This document shows positions 7,819-15,779 of a stretch of 64,000 nt of DNA, piece after piece. The notes under the pieces are model-generated. The model worked only from the letters and a program-made list of their open reading frames with translations. It had not been told where the DNA came from and searched no databases. The position numbers were made by a program, and so were the translations under genes. Origin of the DNA: Salinimicrobium flavum. Lineage in GTDB: Bacteria; Bacteroidota; Bacteroidia; Flavobacteriales; Flavobacteriaceae. The number at the start of each line of letters is the position of its first letter. The stretch's first letter is position 1. The stretch lies in NCBI RefSeq assembly GCF_042684505.1, contig NZ_JBHULT010000012.1:1-64000 (forward strand), read 5' to 3'.

Positions 7819-9687
7819 ATGCTTTATCTTTTACACCGGCCAGAGGATGTAGAAACAGTAAAAGAAAATATCCTTCCCCTTATCAAAGAACACACGTATG
7901 AACTGGATTCCTTTCCTTTCAGCGCGGAGTTCGAGCCAGAAGAGGATAGTGTTTTTATGCTTTACCTTCCAGACCAGGACCTAAAAGAGCTTTTACCCAT
8001 TGCTGCCAGGAAGGAATGGCCCCTGGGGATCCTGCCTCACCCTGAGAACACTTATACTTCTAAAGGACTGGGTATCTCTGGAAAACTGGAAGATGTGGCA
8101 ACCAGTATCCTTATGTGTGAAGAACCTCAGTACCTTGATCTGCTGTTTTGCAACGAAAAACCTGTATTCCAGTCGGTTAACATTGGAAGCATCTTTCTCT
8201 TAAAACAGCAGGAACATTCGCATAATTTTCTGAAGGAGGTTTACCAGATAATAGATAACATCAGAAAGGTCTCTTCCCTTACCCATAAATCTTTTGAAAT
8301 AAGCAGCGGGGAGGACAAGATCATACACACCTCAGCCCTGGGTATCATTGTGGTGGAACATTCACTAAGTTCTTTGGTCTCAAAAAGGTTAGTGCAGGAG
8401 AGTTCTATTAATGACGGAACATTTTATGCCCTGATTCTGTCACCCCAAAACCTGCTCGTCCTTCTCTGGTTTTTCCTGCGGAGCCTATGGCCAAGAAAAA
8501 AACCCATTACCCACCTGCCATCCTTCATAGGAAGCATAAAAGCATCCACCTTAAAAGTGGAAGACAAACAACCTATTGAATACATGGTAGACGGGGAAAA
8601 AGAGACTTCTAAAGAACTTCTGCTCGAGGTGCAGCCAAAAGCACTTATCCTTCACCAGAAAAGCATTTATGGCGGGGAACCGGTAGCAGAGAACGGCAAA
8701 AAAAGCCTCAAGATCGAAGGTTTACCTACGGGTGAAAAAAGGAATGAACTAATTAAAAGACGTTTACCCTTGCTTCCCCGGGCCACCACAGAGGAGTTTG
8801 AAGAACTCTTCAAGGTATTAAGAGACAATGCAGTGATCACCTGGCCTTACATGGTCATGATGGTGCTTTCTACCCTTATTGCCTCTTTTGGTTTATTTGG
8901 TGATTCTTCACCGGTGATCATAGGAGCCATGATCCTGGCGCCAATTATTGCCCCAATCGTTTCGTTTTCAATGGGAATGGTACGGTATGACGTTTCCATG
9001 CTAAAGAAAGGAGTGGGCACTATTATCGCCGGTACCCTGATTTCCCTTGCGTTCGCAGCAGCGGTAAGTATTATCATACCCTTAAAGATCATGACTCCAG
9101 AGATCCAGGCGCGTTTATCCCCTACCTTGCTGGATATGGGAATTGCCGTAGCTTCAGGGATTGCCGCTGCTTATGCCCACGCAAAAGAAGAGATCGCGAA
9201 AAGCCTCGCCGGGGTGGCGATCGCCGTAGCTCTGGTACCTCCGCTGGCAGTTGCGGGAATAGGAATTGGATGGATGGACTGGGAAGTATTCTCTGGTGCA
9301 TTCCTCTTGTATCTCACCAACCTGGCAGGGATCATCTTATTCGCCGGCCTCACCTTTTTACTTCTGGGATTCGCTCCTTTCAAAAGAGCAAAAATGGGAC
9401 TTGTGTATACTTTAATTATTGTCGTTTTGGTTGCTGTTCCCCTATCCCTCTCCTTCAACCGCATCATTCAGGAGGCAAAGATCACCCGGGCGCTTGAAGG
9501 AACCACTATCGATGAGGTGGTTCTTAGAGACGTCAAGATAAGGTTTGGTAAACCTCTGGTAGTTTCCCTTAAACTCGTGGGTGCCGAATCAATGTCTCCG
9601 GAAAAGGTACAGGAGATCAAATCAAAGATCGAAGAGCGTATCAAAATGCCTGTGGCCCTGGAGGTAGTTTCAGCTATTGAATTCTGA
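7819..9687 (+). CDS. DUF389/TIGR00341 family membrane protein with lipid-kinase-like N-terminal region
   Basis: 622 residues. The C-terminal half (about 340-560) is a DUF389 membrane domain: several hydrophobic helices beginning TWPYMVMMVLSTLIASFGL, then SSPVIIGAMILAPIIAPI, ALVPPLAVAGIG and further helices, ending in a soluble alpha/beta tail. The N-terminal ~300 residues look like a diacylglycerol-kinase/NAD-kinase fold: WPLGILPHPENTYTSKGLG (67-85) occupies the place of the PlGTgNdfAr nucleotide motif of lipid kinases, but the GTGN residues are replaced. So the kinase-like half may be inactive or a lipid-binding module. Function of DUF389 is not known. Monocistronic in appearance; inner membrane. 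Confidence 0.85.
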   Translation: MLYLLHRPEDVETVKENILPLIKEHTYELDSFPFSAEFEPEEDSVFMLYLPDQDLKELLPIAARKEWPLGILPHPENTYTSKGLGISGKLEDVATSILMCEEPQYLDLLFCNEKPVFQSVNIGSIFLLKQQEHSHNFLKEVYQIIDNIRKVSSLTHKSFEISSGEDKIIHTSALGIIVVEHSLSSLVSKRLVQESSINDGTFYALILSPQNLLVLLWFFLRSLWPRKKPITHLPSFIGSIKASTLKVEDKQPIEYMVDGEKETSKELLLEVQPKALILHQKSIYGGEPVAENGKKSLKIEGLPTGEKRNELIKRRLPLLPRATTEEFEELFKVLRDNAVITWPYMVMMVLSTLIASFGLFGDSSPVIIGAMILAPIIAPIVSFSMGMVRYDVSMLKKGVGTIIAGTLISLAFAAAVSIIIPLKIMTPEIQARLSPTLLDMGIAVASGIAAAYAHAKEEIAKSLAGVAIAVALVPPLAVAGIGIGWMDWEVFSGAFLLYLTNLAGIILFAGLTFLLLGFAPFKRAKMGLVYTLIIVVLVAVPLSLSFNRIIQEAKITRALEGTTIDEVVLRDVKIRFGKPLVVSLKLVGAESMSPEKVQEIKSKIEERIKMPVALEVVSAIEF

Positions 9688-9798
9688 TCGGGCATTGCAT
9701 CGGCCTAAATTGGTTTCGGCCTTAAAATTTTATCAATTTTAAAGAAAAAACCTTGTAAGCTGACTAATTTTCTTAATTTTTAGTTACAAAATATTTCT

Positions 9799-11055
9799 AT
9801 GAAAAGATTCCTGGGGATCATTTTGATCCTGTTACTACTATTGATCGTCCTCACCTATTGGTCTGTTTCTGTTTATCCCGAAGAAGAAAGAATCTCAGAG
9901 GTGATAAGTAAAATAGATTCTGGAACCCCCGAAGAAAAACAAGATGATTCGGTTGTAGTCATTACCAGTAACCTTTATGATGCCAATAGTTTAAAACGTT
10001 TTATGCAGGGAGTGAACTACCGGAAAGCCTGGGCTGCTCCCATAGAAGCTCCCGTTTTGTACCTTGAAGGTTTTAAGATCCTGGAAGAAGGTGGCGGAAA
10101 ACAAACTCATTCCCTCGATCTGGAAGGGCCCGGTGGGGAGATCTTCAGTCTTCGCAGCGTGAACAAAGATCCCGAAGCCCTCATCCCAAAAGCAGCAAAG
10201 ACGCTTGGTCTCGAAAATATTGTGATCGATGGAATCTCTGCCCAGCATCCCTTTGGTGCCATTCTGGCTGCTGCCCTGGCAGATGCTGCCGGCATCCTGC
10301 ACACCCATCCCAAAATTGTTTTCCTTCCCGAACAGGAACTGCTGGGAGAGTACAATGAGAAATACGGTAACCGTCTGTTCCTGCTGGAGTATGAGACCGA
10401 AGGAGAGGTCAACTGGACTTCCCTTCCAAATGTCATTGAGATCATGGACACAGATAACCTCCAGGAACTAAAGATGGAATATCAAGAAAGAGTAAAAATA
10501 GATCATCGTGCACTGGTACGGGCAAGAATGTTTGATATGCTCATAGGTGACTGGGACCGTCATGCAAAACAATGGGGCTGGGTGGTACAAAAAGAAGGTG
10601 AGGATTTTATAGCTTTTCCACTGGGAGGAGACCGCGACAACGCCTTTTTCAGAATAGACGGAGTAATACCCACAATTTTAACCAATGAGCTGGTGCAACC
10701 CCTGGTACGCCCCTTTGAAGAAGATATAGACCATGTGCCGGGCTTCGTTTATCCAGTTGATGTCTATTTCCTGCATTCTACTCCTGAAGAAGTATTTGTT
10801 GAAGAAAGCAAGCTCCTTCAGAAAAAGCTATCAGATGAAAAGATTGAGGAAGCCTTTAGGGTATGGCCCGATGTTCTGAATGATCTCAATAAGGAGGAGA
10901 TCATCAAGAAACTTAAAAAAAGAAGGGATAAACTACCTGAATATGCCAGGGAATTCCGAAGGACCATTGAAAAAAGAGATGTTCTGAAGAAGCCCTTAAA
11001 AGGATCTGAAGACCTGGAACTTCCTGAAAACCTTCAGAAGTGTTTTGAATGTTGA
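9799..11055 (+). CDS. Membrane-anchored protein with HipA/FAM20C-like atypical kinase motifs
   Basis: 418 residues with one N-terminal membrane helix (about 4-24) and the rest probably periplasmic. I do not recognise a characterised family by name. Two features recall atypical protein kinases: IGDWDRH (249-255), like the catalytic NxDRH/GDxH loops of FAM20C and HipA, and LGGDRDNAF (275-283) about 25 residues later, in the position of the metal-binding DFG segment. An upstream strand FSLRSVNKDP (116-125) could supply the ATP-facing basic residue, with Arg or Lys. Similar IGDWDRH domains occur fused to phosphoesterase and outer-membrane proteins in Bacteroidota. No partner gene is adjacent; the next gene is convergent, 10 bp away. 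Kinase activity is inference. Confidence 0.7.
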   Translation: MKRFLGIILILLLLLIVLTYWSVSVYPEEERISEVISKIDSGTPEEKQDDSVVVITSNLYDANSLKRFMQGVNYRKAWAAPIEAPVLYLEGFKILEEGGGKQTHSLDLEGPGGEIFSLRSVNKDPEALIPKAAKTLGLENIVIDGISAQHPFGAILAAALADAAGILHTHPKIVFLPEQELLGEYNEKYGNRLFLLEYETEGEVNWTSLPNVIEIMDTDNLQELKMEYQERVKIDHRALVRARMFDMLIGDWDRHAKQWGWVVQKEGEDFIAFPLGGDRDNAFFRIDGVIPTILTNELVQPLVRPFEEDIDHVPGFVYPVDVYFLHSTPEEVFVEESKLLQKKLSDEKIEEAFRVWPDVLNDLNKEEIIKKLKKRRDKLPEYAREFRRTIEKRDVLKKPLKGSEDLELPENLQKCFEC

Positions 11056-11065
11056 CCAGGAATAT

Positions 11066-11815
11066 TTATTTCATCTTCTCACTTTCGGTTCCCATCCATT
11101 TATCCCAAAAAGTAAAATACAAACCGTAGTTGGTCATGAATTCTGAATGATGATAATGGTGATGTGTGGCCCCTATAAACTGCTTTCCAAATTTGCTTTT
11201 TTGAAAGCCTGCGGGGTAGATCTCTATATCAAGATGGTTCACCACACTGCTAAGGGTCATGATCAAAAGATAAAGCCCCAACACATAGATATTTACCGGC
11301 AGGAAAAGTAATATTAGGGGAAGGATAATAGCCTCCAGCAGGCTTTCCCAGGGATGGAAGGAAAAAGCAGTCCAGGGGGTTGGGGTAAGACTGTCATGAT
11401 GAACCTTATGAACCGTCCTGTAAACCTTTGGATGATGCATCAACCTGTGTACCCAGTAGTAATAGGTTTCATGCAGGAAAAGAACGAGGGCCAGACTTAC
11501 CGGCAGGTACCAGATCCCATACTGCCGAGGGTCCAGATAGATCGCCGTAAATCCTTCCTGCCACAGCCAGTAAAGCAAGGTGCCGAAAAATGCGAAAATA
11601 ACCGAAGACCAGGTACTCCATATCATTTCATTTTTAAATTGTCCTTTTTTCCAACCTCTTCTGCTGAGACGTTTTTCCCTGAATTCCTCTGCCTTTAAAA
11701 AATAATAGTAATAATAAAAAATACCTGCCGCAATGAAATATCTCACGAGGATCACCAAGAAAAAGATGATCAAATAAACGAGAAAGAGACCGGGTGAGTT
11801 CAGTTCTGGCATCAT
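11066..11815 (-). CDS. Sterol desaturase/fatty acid hydroxylase superfamily membrane enzyme
   Basis: 249 residues with about four hydrophobic segments and the eight-histidine diiron signature of the superfamily: HETYYYWVHRLMHH (around 115-128), HKVHH (about 136-140) and HHHYHH (about 218-223), plus an additional His in FHPWES. Members hydroxylate or desaturate lipids with O2 in the membrane. Substrate is unknown; in Bacteroidota candidates include membrane lipids or carotenoids. Convergent with the kinase-like gene, and divergent from the lipoprotein at 11986 with 170 bp between. Confidence 0.88.
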   Translation of the reverse strand: MMPELNSPGLFLVYLIIFFLVILVRYFIAAGIFYYYYYFLKAEEFREKRLSRRGWKKGQFKNEMIWSTWSSVIFAFFGTLLYWLWQEGFTAIYLDPRQYGIWYLPVSLALVLFLHETYYYWVHRLMHHPKVYRTVHKVHHDSLTPTPWTAFSFHPWESLLEAIILPLILLFLPVNIYVLGLYLLIMTLSSVVNHLDIEIYPAGFQKSKFGKQFIGATHHHYHHSEFMTNYGLYFTFWDKWMGTESEKMK

Positions 11816-11985
11816 AACGTGGTATAAAGATTAAAGATAAGAAATTCACTTCATAATGAGGAGGTTATAAAATAAATCAGGGTTAAATACCAGCAGAAAC
11901 AAGTACTAAGATTTAAAAAACCAGATAGAAAATGTTAGTAAAAGATCTCTAAAATTCGTATTTTTAATAGGTTAATCTCCTGCTC

Positions 11986-12513
11986 ATGAAACCGCTTATC
12001 CTATTCTTCGCAGCAGTGCTTTTTCTCTCGTGCACCGCAGTTCAATTTGAACAACCACAGCCTACAGATCTGGCTGCCTTAAATGAATTTCCGGAAAATA
12101 TATGGGGAACTTACATTTCCGAAGATACAGATACCTTAATTGTTTCCCGTTTTGAATTTCATTTTTTGGGGGACCGGGAAATAGAATTTTCCCATGACCT
12201 CAACAGTCCTGAATCGGTCCTGAAGAAAGACGGCGATCATTTCATTTTAAATTTGAAAAATAATGACAACTGGGATGTTTTTCCTTTTAGATTTGAAGAT
12301 GATAAGTTGCTGGTTTACTATAGTTGCCCCACTGAAGAAGTTGAAGACCTTATTGCAGATTATAGACAGACTGCCTCAGTCAAAGAAGTGCCGGACACTT
12401 ACGGAAATATTGATTTCTACCTTTTAGATCCAACCCCCGCACAATTCAGAGATCTTTTTCAAAAGAATATTTTTTCAGACCATTTGATCTTCACAAGGGT
12501 CAAAGAAGAATAA
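11986..12513 (+). CDS. Putative lipoprotein, function unknown
   Basis: 175 residues starting with a lipoprotein-type signal: hydrophobic stretch then FLSC with the Cys near residue 16. The mature part is acidic and predicted mostly beta (GTYISEDTDTLIVSRFEFHF, and repeated short strands), like many small Bacteroidota lipocalin-like or glycosyl-binding lipoproteins, but no family motif is recognised. It stands alone between the divergent desaturase gene and mgsA. Confidence 0.75.
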   Translation: MKPLILFFAAVLFLSCTAVQFEQPQPTDLAALNEFPENIWGTYISEDTDTLIVSRFEFHFLGDREIEFSHDLNSPESVLKKDGDHFILNLKNNDNWDVFPFRFEDDKLLVYYSCPTEEVEDLIADYRQTASVKEVPDTYGNIDFYLLDPTPAQFRDLFQKNIFSDHLIFTRVKEE

Positions 12514-12633
12514 TTTCCCGGCATTTTAGATGGTATTATTCTTTTAGGGGAGAAAGCCATGGGAACTCTCTCCTGTTCTTAAATTATCATTACTTTTATT
12601 TTCAATATTTCAAAAAACTTCAACGCTAAATTT

Positions 12634-12999
12634 ATGACCAATACCATTGCACTGATCGCCCATAATAGTCGTAAAAATGATCTTTTGAACTGGGCCAAAG
12701 TACACAGGGAAAAATTGGTGACCTATCAGTTGATTGGGACTACCAACACTTCAAAACTCCTTAATGACATGCTTGACCTTAAGGTGCAGGGTTTTGGACA
12801 TGGACCGAGCGGAGGAGACATTCTGCTGGCAGCCAGGATTTTGCAGGGGGAGGTGCATAAGATCATATTTTTCATAGATGCCGAAACCCCACATGGTCAT
12901 GAGCACGATATCCAGACCCTTATCAGGACTGCGGTGATCAACAATATCCCAATTGCACTTAACCGGGCGTCTGCAGACCTGGTAATTTTGGAAGAGTGA
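12634..12999 (+). CDS. mgsA: Methylglyoxal synthase
   Basis: 121 residues. The enzyme converts dihydroxyacetone phosphate to methylglyoxal and phosphate, a bypass when phosphate is short. The fold starts ALIAH, has GTT for phosphate binding, the catalytic Asp in GPSGGD, FFIDAE, and the catalytic His in PHGHEHD. The residue after the first His (Asp20 of the E. coli enzyme, in AHD) is Asn here (AHN, position 11), while the other conserved Asp residues remain. The protein is shorter at the C-terminus than E. coli MgsA. An SDR gene follows 49 bp later in the same direction. Confidence 0.9.
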   Translation: MTNTIALIAHNSRKNDLLNWAKVHREKLVTYQLIGTTNTSKLLNDMLDLKVQGFGHGPSGGDILLAARILQGEVHKIIFFIDAETPHGHEHDIQTLIRTAVINNIPIALNRASADLVILEE

Positions 13000-13048
13000 T
13001 CTTCTGCCAACTGTTTTTATACTTATCTTTAAGAAAGATCCCTATTAA

Positions 13049-14521
13049 ATGAACCCAAAAAAGATCCTTCTCACCGGCGCGACCGGTTACATAGGCAAAC
13101 GCCTGCTTCCGGTTCTGCTGGCGCAGGGTCATGAGGTTATTTGTTGCGTGAGAAACAAAGATCGTTTTCCTCAAGAAGGAGTTTATACAGACCCAAAGAT
13201 CAGTCTTTTTGAGGTAGATTTCCTGAAGGAACCGCCTTCTTCCGAAGCCATTAAAGATATTGATGTTGCCTATTACCTTATCCACTCCATGAGTTCAGGG
13301 CAGGATAATTTTGAAGAGCTGGAAGAACTATCGGCCAGGAATTTTATCGAATTGGTGAAACCCACTGCAGTCCGACAGGTCATATATCTCACAGGAATTA
13401 CCAATGAAAAGAAATTGTCCAAACACCTGGCTTCCCGAAAAAATGTAGAAGAGCTGCTTGACAAAAGCGGGATACCCTTGACAGCGATCAAGGCCGGAAT
13501 CATTGTAGGATCGGGAAGCGCTTCGTTTGAAATCATTAGGGACCTGGTTGAGAAATTACCCGTCATGATCACCCCAAAATGGGTAAATACCCGCAGCCAG
13601 CCTATAGCCATTAGGAATATCCTGGAATTCCTTTCGGGCGTGTTGCTCAAAAAGGAAACTTTTGGGAAGGCTTTTGATGTAGGTGGACCTGACGTGCTCA
13701 CCTATAAAGAGATGTTGTTGCAATTCGCCGAGGTGAGGCACCTGAAAAGGTATATCCTCACAGTTCCGGTCATGACCCCAAGGCTCTCCTCCTATTGGCT
13801 GTATTTCGTTACCTCCACATCCTATAAACTGGCCGTTAACCTGGTAAACAGTATGAAAGTAGAAGTGATCGCAAGAGACAATGAGCTGGAAAAGATGCTT
13901 GGCATCAAAACTATTTCCTATAAAAAAGCCGTGGAACTGGCTTTTCAGAAGATCGAACAGAACAACGTAATTTCCAGCTGGAAAGATTCCCTGGCTTCCA
14001 GTTATGAAGATAATTCCCTTCTCGACCATATAAATGTTCCAACAGATGGGTGTTTCCTGGACAAAAGGGAAAAGTTGATCAAGGGAGATCCCAATGAGGT
14101 GCTCCGGAATATCTGGTCTATTGGCGGCAAACATGGCTGGTATTACGGCAACTGGATGTGGAAAATAAGGGGAATAATGGACAAAATGGTGGGCGGAGTA
14201 GGCCTGAGACGTGGCCGTACCCATCCTCACAACATAAATACCGGCGACACCCTCGATTTTTGGCGCGTCCTGGCGGCCGACAAAAAGAAAAAGCGACTGT
14301 TATTATACGCCGAGATGAAGCTACCCGGCGAAGCCTGGCTGGAATTCAGGATCTGTGAGAAAGAAGGCGAAAATTACCTGCAGCAAACCGCCACTTTCAG
14401 ACCCAAAGGATTAGGAGGAAGGTTGTACTGGTATTCTGTACTTCCTTTCCATTATTTCGTATTTGAGGGGATGGCAGGAAATCTTCTCAAGACTTCCACT
14501 GCTGAAAAAGTGAATTCCTGA
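13049..14521 (+). CDS. NAD(P)-binding SDR with C-terminal DUF2867 domain
   Basis: 490 residues. The N-terminal half is an atypical short-chain dehydrogenase/NmrA-like Rossmann fold with GATGYIGKRLLP (glycine motif, residues 8-19), YYLIHSM in place of the usual NAG region, and a NAD(P)-dependent epimerase-like core. From about residue 330 on comes DUF2867 (beginning near WYYGNWMWKIRG), a START-like domain of unknown ligand. The same two-domain arrangement is widespread and annotated only as SDR family oxidoreductase. Substrate is unknown. Cytoplasmic, no signal. Possibly cotranscribed with mgsA. Confidence 0.9.
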   Translation: MNPKKILLTGATGYIGKRLLPVLLAQGHEVICCVRNKDRFPQEGVYTDPKISLFEVDFLKEPPSSEAIKDIDVAYYLIHSMSSGQDNFEELEELSARNFIELVKPTAVRQVIYLTGITNEKKLSKHLASRKNVEELLDKSGIPLTAIKAGIIVGSGSASFEIIRDLVEKLPVMITPKWVNTRSQPIAIRNILEFLSGVLLKKETFGKAFDVGGPDVLTYKEMLLQFAEVRHLKRYILTVPVMTPRLSSYWLYFVTSTSYKLAVNLVNSMKVEVIARDNELEKMLGIKTISYKKAVELAFQKIEQNNVISSWKDSLASSYEDNSLLDHINVPTDGCFLDKREKLIKGDPNEVLRNIWSIGGKHGWYYGNWMWKIRGIMDKMVGGVGLRRGRTHPHNINTGDTLDFWRVLAADKKKKRLLLYAEMKLPGEAWLEFRICEKEGENYLQQTATFRPKGLGGRLYWYSVLPFHYFVFEGMAGNLLKTSTAEKVNS

Positions 14522-14578
14522 ATAAATAATTCAAATCTAAAATTTACTATTTTCGGTGCTTTTTAAAATTAACCGAAG

Positions 14579-15040
14579 ATGAGCACGTCTATCCAACAAT
14601 CAAAAAACGGTTCTACGCCGTTTGAAAAATTAATAGGCCATAACCCGGCAATCCTGGAAAAGTGGAATGAGCTGGAAACCACTCTTTTCACACAGACTTC
14701 CCTGGAACCTAATCTTCTTGAGCAGGTTAGAAGAATTCTTGCCTTTGGAAATGGTTGTGAGTATTGCATGGTCAAAGGGGGAAAACCTTCTTTAGATGAA
14801 AAAGATGAGCGTATCACTAATGCTACCGCCTTCGCGGAATTATTTGCTATAGATCATACCTCAATTCAGGAAGCTCATTTTTCACTATTGAAAGAGGTTT
14901 TCACAGAGAGGGAGATCTCAGAATTATGCACGTTCATCACTTTCATCACTGCTTCTCAAAGATTTGGAAAGATCATGAATCTCACTGAAGATCTGCAGGT
15001 AGCCAGGGTAACAAGCCTGGAAGAAATGGAAAGGAACTGA
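14579..15040 (+). CDS. Carboxymuconolactone decarboxylase/AhpD-like protein
   Basis: 153 residues, all helical. GNGCEYCMVKGG around residues 59-70 matches the CxxC of the AhpD/CMD superfamily, which carries peroxidase or disulfide-transfer activity; the usual His that follows the second Cys by three residues is not present (C-M-V-K). The rest (ERITNATAFAELFA, then FTEREISELCTFITFI) fits the family helices. Function beyond a redox-active CxxC is inference. It follows the SDR gene after 57 bp. Confidence 0.85.
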   Translation: MSTSIQQSKNGSTPFEKLIGHNPAILEKWNELETTLFTQTSLEPNLLEQVRRILAFGNGCEYCMVKGGKPSLDEKDERITNATAFAELFAIDHTSIQEAHFSLLKEVFTEREISELCTFITFITASQRFGKIMNLTEDLQVARVTSLEEMERN

Positions 15041-15141
15041 GGATTTTCTTCTCCCTCCATGTGCCGTAACCGAAGAAAATCAGAGACTACCGGATAGATC
15101 ATCCGGCAGCCCCTTTTTCGGCCATTGACTATTCCCGGTAA

Positions 15142-15453
15142 TCAAGGCCTTAAACAGTTGAATCCATCACAGAAGTAAGGCAATAAGATGTACACATGAA
15201 TAAAAAAGAGGATCATAAAAACCAAACCCATCAGTAAAACATGGGTGATGTAGTTTACACTGCCTTCGGGTTTGATCCACCGCCATACCAGTCCGTAAAA
15301 TCCAACTAAGAAGAGATAGAACGGTACTCCCGCAAAAAGCACCATATTGAAACCGCTATATTTCCCGGGAAATATATAGAAGATAAGAAGACCTATCAGC
15401 AAGGCTGTGAGAATGAACATCCAATCCCACACAACAACAGTTGTTCGTCTCAT
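15142..15453 (-). CDS. Small integral membrane protein, unknown function
   Basis: 103 residues with three or four hydrophobic helices (about 10-28, 38-55, 68-92) and a short C-terminal tail with two Cys (FCDGFNCLRP). No family motif recognised. A near-perfect palindrome lies 4-24 bp upstream of its ATG (15457-15477), which may be an operator. It faces the CMD gene convergently. Confidence 0.7.
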   Translation of the reverse strand: MRRTTVVVWDWMFILTALLIGLLIFYIFPGKYSGFNMVLFAGVPFYLFLVGFYGLVWRWIKPEGSVNYITHVLLMGLVFMILFFIHVYILLPYFCDGFNCLRP

Positions 15454-15779
15454 TGCGGTAAGTTTTAAAACTTTACCTAATAAATCTACATCAAAATCGG
15501 GCTTTTTAAAATGACATTTGTCACTGGTACAATTAGATTTAAATTAAACTATTAGCTATATCAGGATTAGATTGAATGTATAATATTTGCTACCATAGAA
15601 TACGAGTAATATTTGGCTTGATGCACTTAATTTTCTTTTGGTTTATTTCCCAACCTTCGGCCAAACCAGAGATCTTTCGAAAGAGAGACCGTTGAATTAC
15701 TGCAATAGCATCACCCTTTTAACCTATTGTAAATCAGATTTTTATTAGTTAAATTAGATTCAATCAATTCTTTGAAAAG
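15454..15779. other. 326-bp intergenic region between divergent genes
   Basis: Holds the palindrome GGTAAGTTTTAAAACTTTACC (15457-15477) next to the minus-strand gene start. Toward the plus-strand gene, a TTG (15729-15731) and TAAATTAG (20 bp later) have the spacing of a Bacteroidota promoter but only a partial -7 match. Nothing else seen; AT-rich, no coding frame. Confidence 0.5.

Noticed and set aside
13556..14230. Opposite-strand frame of 224 codons inside the SDR-DUF2867 gene
   Set aside because: No domain, reads through conserved SDR coding sequence in the other frame; judged a shadow.
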